17,525 nucleotides of DNA from the NCBI GenBank assembly GCA_045540055.1, contig JAZQGO010000036.1, positions 1 through 17,525 on the forward strand, written 5' to 3'. Position numbers and translations under genes: made by a program. Position 1 is the stretch's first letter. Each line of letters begins with the position of its first letter. Of this stretch, positions 7,114 to 13,650 are shown piece by piece. The notes under the pieces were generated by a model that was not told where the DNA came from, made no database searches, and worked only from the letters and a program-made list of their open reading frames with translations. Origin of the DNA: SIG565 sp045540055 (lineage in GTDB: Bacteria > Bacillota > Clostridia > Oscillospirales > Acutalibacteraceae).

Positions 7114-7386
7114 CTAATCAAAACGGGTAACATCATAAAACAAGGGTGCTACCGATGTAAATATCACAAATTCGGCATCAACAGTCTTGCCGTAAAATTT
7201 GCTCGGTACCGTGATTTTATCACCTGCAAAAATAAGCTCGGCAGTATCGGTTGTAACATTGGTAAAAATCTCATCTATACCGGGCTATGACATATCGCTT
7301 AAAACCGAGAGCAAATCGCCGTTGTTCTTAACGGCACCCACAACGCTGGATTCGTCCATCATATGCCCCGTAAATTTAACACCTTC
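7114..7386 (-). pseudogene. Decayed coding remnant, family unknown
   Basis: Read on the minus strand the frame from 7386 gives a clearly protein-like stretch: EGVKFTGHMMDESSVVGAVK and onward to LSDMS, a TAG stop at 7285-7287, then PGIDEIFTNVTTDTAELIF and AEFVIFTSVAPLFYDVTRFD to TAG at 7114-7116. Codon use and residue mix resemble real genes in the window on both sides of the internal stop. There is no start codon with a binding site at the upstream end; a stop precedes it directly. It is about 91 codons of what was a longer gene. I do not recognise the family. Open frames on the opposite strand here look like shadows of this remnant. Confidence 0.55.
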
Positions 7387-7459
7387 TTAAACTGTCTTTT
7401 AATTTATTTGTAATGCCTATACCGAAATTTTTCAAATTTATTTAATCTTTAATTTCGTA

Positions 7460-7488
7460 TTGATTTTTATGTTTTTGAGGTTTAAAAT
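7460..7488 (+). promoter_or_regulatory. Promoter of the amidohydrolase gene
   Basis: TTGATT at 7460-7465, a 17-bp spacer and TAAAAT at 7483-7488, in a very AT-rich stretch. The leader would be about 55 nt and contains the AAGGAG ribosome binding site. Confidence 0.65.
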
Positions 7489-7548
7489 AATATTGTTGTT
7501 TTTTTAGTAAAAAATAAAGAATATGCAATCGAACTTAAGGAGTTAAAA

Positions 7549-8343
7549 ATGGTTATAGATTTTCACACCCACGCCTTTCCCGATGCGTTGGCTTCCCGTG
7601 CGATTGAATCGCTCACAAAGGCTTGTGGCGGTATTTATACACCCTGCCACGACGGCACGGTGGAGGGTTTGCAAAATAATATGGATAAATTCGGTGTTGA
7701 TATATCGGTGATTCAGCCTGTAATAACCAAGCCTGAACACACCAAAACGCTCAATGAGTGGGCGGCCGCCGTCCAGAGCGACCGTATAATTTCCTTCGGT
7801 GGCATCCACCCGGACACAGACGACTATAAAAGGGATATTGATTTTGTCTGCTCATTAGGTCTTAAGGGACTTAAATTTCACGCCGAATATCAGGGCTTCA
7901 CCCTTGACGACCCAAAAATGCTGCGGATATATGACTACGCCTTTTCAAAAGGACTAATAATTCTTCACCACGCAGGCTTTGACCCTGCCTTTGCCCCTCC
8001 GTTTCACACCTCACCCAAGCAGTTCGCCAATGTAGCCCGACAGCTGCGTGGCGGCACACTTATTGCCGCACATCTCGGCGGTCACGACCAATGGGACGAT
8101 GTCGAAAGGTATCTGCCCGGCACAGGCGTTTATATTGACACATCTATGGGCTTTGAGTACTATTCAAAGGAGCAATTTTTAAGAATTGTTGAAAAGTTAG
8201 GCAGTGATAAAATTTTGTTTGGCTCTGACGCCCCGTGGAGTAAGGCCGACGGCGAAATTGCCGCTATTAAGGCTTTACCGATAAGCCCTGAGGACAAGGA
8301 TAAAATATTTTATAAAAACGGTGTAAGACTTTTAAACCTATAA
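7549..8343 (+). CDS. Amidohydrolase family (TIM-barrel) metal-dependent hydrolase
   Basis: A 264-residue cytoplasmic protein of the amidohydrolase-2 type (PF04909-like), a family of metal-dependent hydrolases and decarboxylases acting on varied small molecules. The metal-binding DFHTH motif is at residues 4-8 (H6, H8). GLKGLKFH (104-111), ILHHAG (138-143, H140/H141), AAHLGG (173-178, H175) and FGSDAPW (224-230, D227) supply the remaining strand-end ligands expected around the barrel. Length is usual for this group. AAGGAG lies 7 bases before the ATG. The gene is a single unit with its own promoter and a perfect terminator. The substrate is not predictable; close relatives are often annotated only as 'amidohydrolase'. 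Confidence 0.9.
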   Translation: MVIDFHTHAFPDALASRAIESLTKACGGIYTPCHDGTVEGLQNNMDKFGVDISVIQPVITKPEHTKTLNEWAAAVQSDRIISFGGIHPDTDDYKRDIDFVCSLGLKGLKFHAEYQGFTLDDPKMLRIYDYAFSKGLIILHHAGFDPAFAPPFHTSPKQFANVARQLRGGTLIAAHLGGHDQWDDVERYLPGTGVYIDTSMGFEYYSKEQFLRIVEKLGSDKILFGSDAPWSKADGEIAAIKALPISPEDKDKIFYKNGVRLLNL

Positions 8344-8372
8344 AGCGTTTGGAACATTCCAAACGCTTTTTA
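8342..8372 (+). terminator. Intrinsic terminator of the amidohydrolase gene
   Basis: AAAGCGTTTGGAA and its perfect complement form the stem, starting within the stop codon and ending in a short T run. Confidence 0.88.
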
Positions 8373-8398
8373 TAAATAAATAAATATATATATATTAA

Positions 8399-8629
8399 AA
8401 ACTAAAAAAGAAAGGTGATGAAGTTCATCTTGATGAGCGTCTTATGGCAACACCGTCTATTGCGCTTGAGCGTGTTTCAGACCACTGTTCTAATATAGCA
8501 GGCTGTGTTATTGAGATGTCACACGACAGTCTTGACCTGCATGAGTATTTAGGCAGTGTTAAGCGCAATAATGAGGCTTACAGCAAAGCATACTCGTTAT
8601 ATGAGCAAAAACATCTTGAAACCATATAA
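8399..8629 (+). pseudogene. Na/Pi cotransporter C-terminal (PhoU-like) fragment
   Basis: The frame, open from 8399 to TAA at 8627-8629, reads KGDEVHLDERLMATPSIALE, then RVSDHCSNIAGCVIEMSHD and a charged tail. 'LERVSDHCSNIA' is a hallmark of the PhoU-like helical domain at the C-terminus of Na/phosphate cotransporter (NptA/PNaS family) proteins, about 550 residues when whole. Here only the last ~75 residues remain. There is no upstream transmembrane region: the frame closes at 8396 within a low-complexity AT repeat, just after the terminator of the previous gene. The ATG at 8444 lies inside the domain and has no ribosome binding site, so a real 61-residue protein is unlikely. It is a remnant from a deletion of the rest of the gene. 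Confidence 0.78.
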
Positions 8630-8707
8630 ATTTGATTAAATTCCTTAGTTTTTTTAAAATACCTCTGTTTTTTCTTGAAAATATTACATTTTTTCGCTCA
8701 TATGTTA

Positions 8708-8736
8708 TAGACAAGCCCCTAAAAGTGTGTTAAAAT
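8708..8736 (+). promoter_or_regulatory. Promoter of the class II aldolase gene
   Basis: TAGACA at 8708-8713, a 17-bp spacer and TAAAAT at 8731-8736. The transcript would start near 8743, just before the GGGGAGGAG ribosome binding site at about 8755-8763. Confidence 0.6.
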
Positions 8737-8770
8737 TTATAGGTAATATTTTACGGGGAGGAGTTTAGCT

Positions 8771-9439
8771 ATGACAGTTGAACAGATTAAACAACAAATT
8801 TGTGAAGTTGGCCAGAAGCTTTATGACAAGGGCTTCGTTGCCGCAAATGATGGTAACATTTCGGTCAAGGTGGGTGAAAACGAATATTATTGCACCCCTA
8901 CAGGTGTTTCTAAATGCGGTATGACACCTGATATGATTATTAAGATTGATAAGGACGGTAATAAGCTCGAAGGTAAGCTTAATCCTTCCTCTGAAATTAA
9001 GATGCACCTTCGTGTGTATAGAGAGCGTCCCGACGTTAATGCCGTCGTCCACGCTCATCCGCCGATTGCTACTGCATTTACCGTTGCAGGCATTCCGCTG
9101 AAGGAGTATATACTTCCCGAAGCCGTGTTATCCTTAGGTGCGGTTCCGACCTGCGCTTACGGCACACCGTCAACTATGGAAATTCCCGATTCGCTTATGC
9201 CCTACATCCAAAATCACGACGCGTTTTTGCTTAAAAACCACGGTGCTTTAACGGTAGGTATCGACCTTACAAAAGCACAGTTCATTATGGAAGAGGTTGA
9301 GTTTAACGCTAAAATTGCCTTCTATGCAAGAATGCTCGGCAAGATTGAGGAAATTCCCGACAATCAGCTCGGCAAGCTTATGGACCTTCGCAACAATATG
9401 AAGATGACCGGTAAACACCCCGGCATTGAACGCGACTAA
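8771..9439 (+). CDS. Class II aldolase/adducin family protein (L-fuculose-phosphate aldolase-like)
   Basis: A 222-residue zinc-dependent aldolase of the FucA/AraD fold, which cleaves or epimerises sugar phosphates such as L-fuculose-1-phosphate to dihydroxyacetone phosphate and lactaldehyde. Residues 25-31 (ANDGNIS) form the phosphate-binding loop; TPTGVSKCGM (42-51) follows; E75 in 'SSEIKMH' is the catalytic acid; HAHPP (94-98, H94 and H96) and H157 in 'LKNHGAL' are the zinc ligands. Length matches FucA (about 215). It has a very strong ribosome binding site (GGGGAGGAG), its own promoter and terminator. No kinase or isomerase gene of a fucose or rhamnose pathway is adjacent, so the exact substrate (fuculose-P, ribulose-P, or methylthioribulose-P-like) stays open. 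Confidence 0.9.
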   Translation: MTVEQIKQQICEVGQKLYDKGFVAANDGNISVKVGENEYYCTPTGVSKCGMTPDMIIKIDKDGNKLEGKLNPSSEIKMHLRVYRERPDVNAVVHAHPPIATAFTVAGIPLKEYILPEAVLSLGAVPTCAYGTPSTMEIPDSLMPYIQNHDAFLLKNHGALTVGIDLTKAQFIMEEVEFNAKIAFYARMLGKIEEIPDNQLGKLMDLRNNMKMTGKHPGIERD

Positions 9440-9442
9440 TAT

Positions 9443-9479
9443 AAAAGACCTTGGGATTTTTTCTTCAAGGTCTTTTTTT
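9443..9479 (+). terminator. Intrinsic terminator of the aldolase gene
   Basis: AAAAGACCTTG and its perfect complement CAAGGTCTTTT enclose a 12-nt loop and end in seven Ts. Confidence 0.88.
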
Positions 9480-9480
9480 G

Positions 9481-9509
9481 TTGATTTATTAGTAGTTATA
9501 TGCTAATAT
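9481..9509 (+). promoter_or_regulatory. Promoter of the acyltransferase-3 gene
   Basis: TTGATT at 9481-9486, a 17-bp spacer and TAATAT at 9504-9509, directly after the T run of the preceding terminator. Confidence 0.6.
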
Positions 9510-9540
9510 ATTCAAAGACTAATTGGTTGGTGGTGATATA

Positions 9541-10629
9541 ATGAAATCAGTTGAATCAAGACGTGTAGGTGAGATTGAACTTTTTAGATTTTTGTTAACC
9601 GTTGTTATTATGTTTTTGCACTCTCAATATTTGATTGGCTCAAATGTTCCATTTATAAGCGGTTCACTTGCTGTTGAATTTTTCTTTATTGTTTCGGGTT
9701 ATCTTATGATGGCAAGCATTAAAAAGCTTAAAGAAAAGCCTATAGACAACTTAGCTAATGAAACGGTTGGTTTTATCTGGAAAAAGATATATCCCATTTA
9801 TCCTGAAATATTGGTTTCTTTTATAATAGGCTTTATATTTAAAAGCATTGCTCGTAGTTATTCGCTTGTTGATTCTGTAAAAATGTTTATGAGCAGCTTC
9901 TTTGAAATAACCCTTTTGCAAAGAACGGGAATTGGTGAAATCTCGGTTAATAGTGCGATATGGTACGTTCAGTCAATGCTGCTTTGTATGCTGATACTCT
10001 ATCCTCTAATTAGAAAATTCCCCGAAATGATGCAAAAGGTTATTATGCCCACAGCTGCATTGCTGCTTTTGGGTTGGCTTTATCAAACCTACGGCAGTCT
10101 GTTAACACCAAGTGCATGGACAGGTCTTACCTTTAAGGGCAACCTTCGAGGTCTCGCCGAATTATGTTTGGGTGCCTGCTGTTATCAGATTGTCGCTTAT
10201 CTTAAATCATTTAATTTTAACAAATTTATTAGAACTGCTTTAACGTTTATTAAATGGTTTTGTTGGTTTGTTTTATTTGCATACATGTATATGAATATAA
10301 ACGACCACCGAAGTGACTTTTTTATCCTATTCATCACCTTGATTGCCGTTGTTTTGGCGTTTTCCGGACAGGGCATTGAAACAAATATTTATCAAAACAA
10401 ATTTGTTTTCTGGTTGGGTAAAATCAGTTTTCCGTTATACGTCAGTCATATATATTACGCACGCAGTCTCTCATATATATTACCCGACTCATTAAGCCGT
10501 ACCACAAAAATGGGTATTTATTTAGCCTGCTCTGTGGTGACCGCTTTAGTTGTATCACTCTCAGCAAGCGGCATAAGAAAGCTCACACCCATTATTAAGC
10601 AAAAATTTGAGCAAATGAAGCAAGTATAA
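9541..10629 (+). CDS. Acyltransferase-3 family membrane protein
   Basis: A 362-residue integral membrane O-acyltransferase (PF01757), likely acylating a cell-envelope polysaccharide or lipid-linked sugar. The motif R16-X10-H27 and 'AVEFFFIVSGYLM' near the N-terminus are the family core. About ten hydrophobic segments follow, including 'IWYVQSMLLCMLILYPLI' and 'ISFPLYVSHIYYARSL' (the conserved late S/H block). The start at 9541 is preferred because GGTGGTGAT lies 5-10 bases before it; an in-frame TTG at 9523 would start inside that site. This is the second acyltransferase-3 gene in the window, intact, while the one at 1000-2102 is broken; the two share only family motifs. On the other side lies a glf relic, which points to a former polysaccharide locus. 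Donor and acceptor unknown. Confidence 0.88.
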   Translation: MKSVESRRVGEIELFRFLLTVVIMFLHSQYLIGSNVPFISGSLAVEFFFIVSGYLMMASIKKLKEKPIDNLANETVGFIWKKIYPIYPEILVSFIIGFIFKSIARSYSLVDSVKMFMSSFFEITLLQRTGIGEISVNSAIWYVQSMLLCMLILYPLIRKFPEMMQKVIMPTAALLLLGWLYQTYGSLLTPSAWTGLTFKGNLRGLAELCLGACCYQIVAYLKSFNFNKFIRTALTFIKWFCWFVLFAYMYMNINDHRSDFFILFITLIAVVLAFSGQGIETNIYQNKFVFWLGKISFPLYVSHIYYARSLSYILPDSLSRTTKMGIYLACSVVTALVVSLSASGIRKLTPIIKQKFEQMKQV

Positions 10630-10642
10630 TATAAAGGTCTTA

Positions 10643-10840
10643 TTATGTCTCTTTTATTTTGTTTAATGCCGACGCAATAACCTTATCCTTATCTTAATAC
10701 TTATACTCACTAAGTCTACCACCGAAAATAACATTAGGCAGTTTCTCGGCATCGGCAAGATACTTGTAGCCCTTGTCGGTCATTTTACGTGCAAAAACGA
10801 CGCCCTAAAGCCCCGCACCGACTATAAGATAATCATATAT
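10643..10840 (-). pseudogene. glf: UDP-galactopyranose mutase remnant with internal deletion
   Basis: Read on the minus strand, one frame gives YDYLIVGAGL-stop-GVVFARKMTDKG, the FAD-binding N-terminus of UDP-galactopyranose mutase, and then goes straight into YKYLADAEKLPNVIFGGRLS, EYKY-stop-DKDKVIASALNKI, which is its C-terminus. The ~300 central residues are missing, with the join near 'KG/YK'. Two in-frame stops (TAG, TAA) and the first codon, now ATA where the family starts with ATG, show long decay. The intact enzyme makes UDP-galactofuranose for cell-surface glycans. The remnant's start region overlaps the promoter zone of the next gene on the plus strand. Confidence 0.85.
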
Positions 10841-10872
10841 GAATGTCGACCTTTTATCTAAATTAAACCGTC

Positions 10873-10901
10873 TTGAAATTAGCGTAGCGTTATGCTATAC
10901 T
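10873..10901 (+). promoter_or_regulatory. Promoter of the cysteine-rich protein / SGNH esterase operon
   Basis: TTGAAA at 10873-10878, a 17-bp spacer and TATACT at 10896-10901. Transcription would start about 10908, at the GGGTGA ribosome binding site, giving a leader of only about 10 nt. This fixes the start of the next gene at the GTG at 10917, since an ATG at 10839 would be upstream of the promoter. Confidence 0.75.
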
Positions 10902-10916
10902 TTATCGGGTGATTTT

Positions 10917-11135
10917 GTGAGTTACAGGTTTTTTCAAAACAAAAGCTGTGAATTTTATCCCTGCCATAAGGGCGTCGATAAATTCAACTGCCTTTTTTGC
11001 TACTGCCCGTTATATCAGCTTGAATGCGGCGGTAACTTTAAAATGATAAATGGCGTTAAAGACTGCAGTAATTGTATTATTCCGCACAAAGCAGAAAATT
11101 ACGACTACATAATTAAAAAAACATCCGAAAATTAA
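10917..11135 (+). CDS. Cysteine-rich small domain protein (PF04071-like)
   Basis: A 72-residue protein with eight cysteines (11, 16, 25, 28, 30, 37, 50, 53) and histidines 17 and 57, in the pattern NCLFCYCPLY...CGGNF...GVKDCSNC..PH...YDYI, the signature of the cysteine-rich small domain (PF04071). It probably binds metal; its biological role is not established. I prefer the GTG start at 10917 because GGGTGA sits 5 bases before it, a promoter ends just upstream, and the family protein begins at '.SYRFF.NK.C'. The longer frame from ATG 10839 would add 26 residues with no family similarity, crossing the promoter. The SGNH esterase follows after 17 bp, so the two are one operon. Confidence 0.85.
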   Translation: MSYRFFQNKSCEFYPCHKGVDKFNCLFCYCPLYQLECGGNFKMINGVKDCSNCIIPHKAENYDYIIKKTSEN

Positions 11136-11152
11136 GGTTAAGGAGTACCTTT

Positions 11153-12118
11153 ATGTTTTATAGGTATAACGACAGTTCAATTCGCTATATCGGCAGATAT
11201 GCCGAATATGAAAACACCATGACGGCAACCGCCGCAGGCTCGACCTTTGAAATCGCCTTCAGCGGTGAATATATACTGTTATATTTTGATATGACTAATA
11301 ACGAAGAACCTATGCCGCACCTCTGGCTTCAGTTGGATAATGAGTCGAAATATGAGGTACCTCTTTACAAATATCTCCGCATTGATGCATCAGGCGGCGA
11401 CCACATTTTAAAGGTTATATACAAGGGCGGCAAGGAAATTCAGCCGCGCTTTTTTCACCCGCTTGTAGGTAAAATATCCTTTAAGGGCTATGAGGCCGAG
11501 AGAAACGGCATTTTGCCCGATGACAAAAGAAAAACCATTGAATTTGTAGGCGACAGTATAACCGAGGGCGTACTTATTGACGCACAGATAGAGCCCGAAA
11601 ATTTAGAACAGGACAACCGTCCTTTTCAGGACGATGTTACAGCCACCTATGCGTACTTGACGGCACAGAAGCTCAATCTCATTGATTTACATATGGGCTA
11701 CGGTGCGGTAGGTGTTACAAAATCGGGTTGCGGCGAGGTGCCCAAGGCGGCCGAGAGCTACCCCTACTGTTTTGAAGGCGCCCCAGTCACATACACTCAC
11801 CCCGACTATATACTTATAAATCACGGCGCCAATGACCGTGGCGCTGCGTCTCAGCGCTATATCGAGGAGTATCGAGGTCTGCTTGATGTAGTAAGAGCCG
11901 CCCACCCCGATTCTGTTATTATTTGTCTGTCGGCCTTTTGTAAGGTTTATCCCGACGAGTTAAAGACGCTGATAGACCAATATAATAAAGAAAACGGCGA
12001 TGATATTCATTTTATCGATGCTTCGCTCTGGGTACCGGTCGAGCCTCTACATCCGCTTCGTGACGGGCATAAAATTATCGCAGAGAAGTTAACCGACGAG
12101 CTTAGAAAAATAATTTAA
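11153..12118 (+). CDS. SGNH/GDSL esterase, CE2-like (carbohydrate acetylesterase)
   Basis: A 321-residue protein with an N-terminal beta-sandwich (about residues 1-120, rich in short strands) joined to an SGNH hydrolase domain. GDSITEG (133-139) holds the nucleophile S135; GYGAVG (182-187) supplies the oxyanion glycine; NHGAND (223-228) supplies block III with N227; and LHPLRDGH (299-306) holds the catalytic H300. The usual D-x-x-H is E297-P-L-H here, so the triad acid is substituted, as in some CE2 enzymes that work with a dyad. This two-domain layout is that of carbohydrate esterase family 2, which removes acetyl groups from xylan or mannan. There is no signal peptide, so it would act inside the cell, on imported acetylated oligosaccharides. 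AAGGAG precedes the ATG by 8 bases. Confidence 0.87.
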   Translation: MFYRYNDSSIRYIGRYAEYENTMTATAAGSTFEIAFSGEYILLYFDMTNNEEPMPHLWLQLDNESKYEVPLYKYLRIDASGGDHILKVIYKGGKEIQPRFFHPLVGKISFKGYEAERNGILPDDKRKTIEFVGDSITEGVLIDAQIEPENLEQDNRPFQDDVTATYAYLTAQKLNLIDLHMGYGAVGVTKSGCGEVPKAAESYPYCFEGAPVTYTHPDYILINHGANDRGAASQRYIEEYRGLLDVVRAAHPDSVIICLSAFCKVYPDELKTLIDQYNKENGDDIHFIDASLWVPVEPLHPLRDGHKIIAEKLTDELRKII

Positions 12119-12124
12119 AACAAC

Positions 12125-12156
12125 AAAATGACAGGGTGTTAACGCCCTGTCATTTT
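12125..12156. terminator. Bidirectional terminator between esterase and sortase genes
   Basis: AAAATGACAGGG and its perfect complement form a stem ending in T runs on both strands, with an inner GTGTT/AACGC extension. It ends two converging units and touches the sortase stop codon. Confidence 0.85.
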
Positions 12157-12914
12157 TATATTTGTTCGGTTTTGACCGCTATTATTAAAAGTCTGTCCTC
12201 GTCTTTACTGCCGCAGGTGGAGAGTGTCAACAGCTTATCGCCAAATACTACCTTTGCGTCGGTTTTCTGACGGGCGTTTTTATCGATATATTGCGTCATT
12301 TTATTAAAATCCGCCTCGGTAATTTCGCCACGATAGTTATACCATTCGCTTTTATCGGTGGTATCAATTACGGCACAGATACTGTAAACAGCGGTACCAT
12401 CTTGTGTCTTTAAACAAATTTTATTGTTTTTACTTAAAAACGAAGCGTTCCTATATTTGCGCAACGCCCAGAACATAGTACCGTTTTTCATATTATGGCC
12501 GTATATGAACATATTATCGCTGTCGAGCGTCTGAGCACCATCTAAAAACGGCACACCCGAACGGCTGTCCTTCTTGTAAAAATCTCTGTGCAGATATTTT
12601 TCACAATCCTCCGGCGTATGCATAACGGGATAATTTATAACCGTACCCGGCAGATTCATCCAACCGATACTATCACTATTTATTGCTGAAAGCTTTGCTA
12701 TGTCTATATCCTCAAGCGGTTTTTTAGGTTGTCGGCCACTATTCGACTGTGCTTGTTCAGTATCGCTTACCGGTGTTTTTATTTGCTCGCTTAGTTCTTC
12801 AAAGACCTGCTCTTCTTTATTGCCCGTCACATAATAGTTTGTAAGCATTACCGCCGAAAATATAAAAACCGCCGCAAATATTACGGTAAGAGTGCGTATA
12901 ATATATTTTTTCAC
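12156..12914 (-). CDS. srtB: Class B sortase
   Basis: A 252-residue membrane-anchored transpeptidase that cleaves a sorting motif in secreted proteins and links them to the cell wall or to pilin. It has an N-terminal basic-hydrophobic anchor (residues 1-28), a Q/S/K-rich linker (about 45-65), then the class B fold: GWMNLPGTVINYPV (84-97), FIYGHNM with H140, LLTLSTC with C234 and R241 in 'EDRLLII'. The triad H140/C234/R241 is complete. Start is GTG at 12914, with AAAGGA seven bases before it; no ATG is nearby. It has its own promoter. No protein in the window ends with an LPXTG-like or NPQTN-like signal plus hydrophobic tail, so its substrate lies elsewhere. Confidence 0.92.
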   Translation of the reverse strand: MKKYIIRTLTVIFAAVFIFSAVMLTNYYVTGNKEEQVFEELSEQIKTPVSDTEQAQSNSGRQPKKPLEDIDIAKLSAINSDSIGWMNLPGTVINYPVMHTPEDCEKYLHRDFYKKDSRSGVPFLDGAQTLDSDNMFIYGHNMKNGTMFWALRKYRNASFLSKNNKICLKTQDGTAVYSICAVIDTTDKSEWYNYRGEITEADFNKMTQYIDKNARQKTDAKVVFGDKLLTLSTCGSKDEDRLLIIAVKTEQI

Positions 12915-12986
12915 TTCTTTATCCTTTACTGTTTTTTATGATGATAAACGAATGTCAAAACTTATCAGTTTCGACCAACCATAACT

Positions 12987-13015
12987 ATTATAAGCTTTTT
13001 TTGTGCGCATTACAA
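12987..13015 (-). promoter_or_regulatory. Promoter of the sortase gene
   Basis: On the minus strand TTGTAA, a 17-bp spacer and TATAAT, giving a start near 12980 and a leader of about 65 nt. It lies outside the terminal inverted repeat of the neighbouring hairpin-array element. Confidence 0.65.
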
Positions 13016-13055
13016 TAGTTTCTTGACGCACCGCCTGACCTCTAAATCTTAATAA

Positions 13056-13492
13056 AAAAATCCCAAGCACCGAATGTGTAGTGTCGTTAGCGAAGTTTTT
13101 ATTCTAACACATAAAAACAAAGCGTGTTAGAACCAGCATCGCATTTGTATGTACAAATGCAGTCGGGCAGTACCCCAAACCCACTAACAACAGAAAAGAG
13201 AAGATTCGTATATTGCAACGAGTCTTCTCTTTCTTGTCTGTTAAGTGATATGCTGACTAAAGTCAGCGTGATATTTTCTTTTTAAAATTCCTCACCTATG
13301 GCGAGATATTTAAAAAAGAAAGTGATATTAAACCCTTACGGGTTTAGTGATATTCTATTCGCCATAAACTGTCCCAAGGACAATATCACTAGCGTCAGCT
13401 AATATCACTGCGAAGCAATATAACTCGCCGTTGGGCGAATAGAGTTGTAGAAATGTTCGCTAAGAACATTTCTACAAGTGCTTGGGATTTTT
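13056..13492. mobile_element. MITE-like element with 15-bp TIRs and a hairpin array
   Basis: The 437-bp segment is bounded by perfect 15-bp terminal inverted repeats, AAAAATCCCAAGCAC (13056-13070) and GTGCTTGGGATTTTT (13478-13492). It contains no gene. Inside are many stems: a 14-bp perfect one (13445-13458 with 13464-13477), TAAACCC-TTAC-GGGTTTA (13329-13346), GCTGAC-TAAA-GTCAGC (13252-13267), GCATTTGTA-TG-TACAAATGC (about 13141-13160), AGAGAAGATTCG with a near complement (about 13195-13230), and an outer pair CTATTCGCC/GGCGAATAG. The stems are separated by GTGATAT on the left and ATATCAC on the right. It is non-autonomous in form: no transposase. An alternative is a large structured RNA. 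No clear target-site duplication is visible. Confidence 0.6.
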
Positions 13493-13494
13493 GA

Positions 13495-13635
13495 TTAGTT
13501 GCCCTGTATTGCGGAAGTCCAAACCTGACTCCAGGAAATTTCCTCACCGTCAGAGTCTACTGTATAATCTACGTTTATAATGTCTTCAATAGATAACCGC
13601 TCAAAAATGATGGTGGGTTTTTCGTATTTACGCAT
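13495..13635 (-). CDS. 46-residue acidic small protein, function unknown
   Basis: MRKYEKPTIIFERLSIEDII followed by NVDYTVDSDGEEISWSQVWT and SAIQGN. It has nine D/E against four K/R and two tryptophans. There is no membrane segment or signal peptide. The ribosome binding site AGGAGGGTGA (13643-13652) overlaps the stop codon of the giant esterase gene, with the ATG only 15 bases after that stop, so translation is probably coupled. Short proteins that begin 'MKKYEKP.I..E.F...D' are common in gut clostridia, often beside large secreted proteins; some resemble RiPP or lasso leader peptides. I do not know a proven role. The terminal inverted repeat of the hairpin element begins 2 bp after its stop. 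Confidence 0.68.
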   Translation of the reverse strand: MRKYEKPTIIFERLSIEDIINVDYTVDSDGEEISWSQVWTSAIQGN

Positions 13636-13650
13636 TATAAGTTCACCCTC

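Noticed and set aside
7108..7390. Plus-strand open frames of about 60 codons
   Set aside because: They lie opposite the minus-strand remnant, which reads as more natural protein. They have no ribosome binding site.
8444..8629. A genuine 61-residue gene starting at ATG 8444
   Set aside because: The PhoU-like similarity and the open frame begin before this ATG, and no ribosome binding site precedes it. A fragment is the simpler reading.
10839..10916. N-terminal extension of the cysteine-rich protein from ATG 10839
   Set aside because: It crosses a consensus promoter and the glf remnant's start, has no binding site, and lies outside the known family domain. GTG 10917 fits better.
13240..13450. 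CRISPR array
   Set aside because: The units are different palindromes with short shared GATAT borders, not identical direct repeats with unique spacers, and there are no cas genes.
13056..13492. Complete insertion sequence
   Set aside because: Inverted repeats are present, but there is no transposase frame inside; only a non-autonomous element is supportable.
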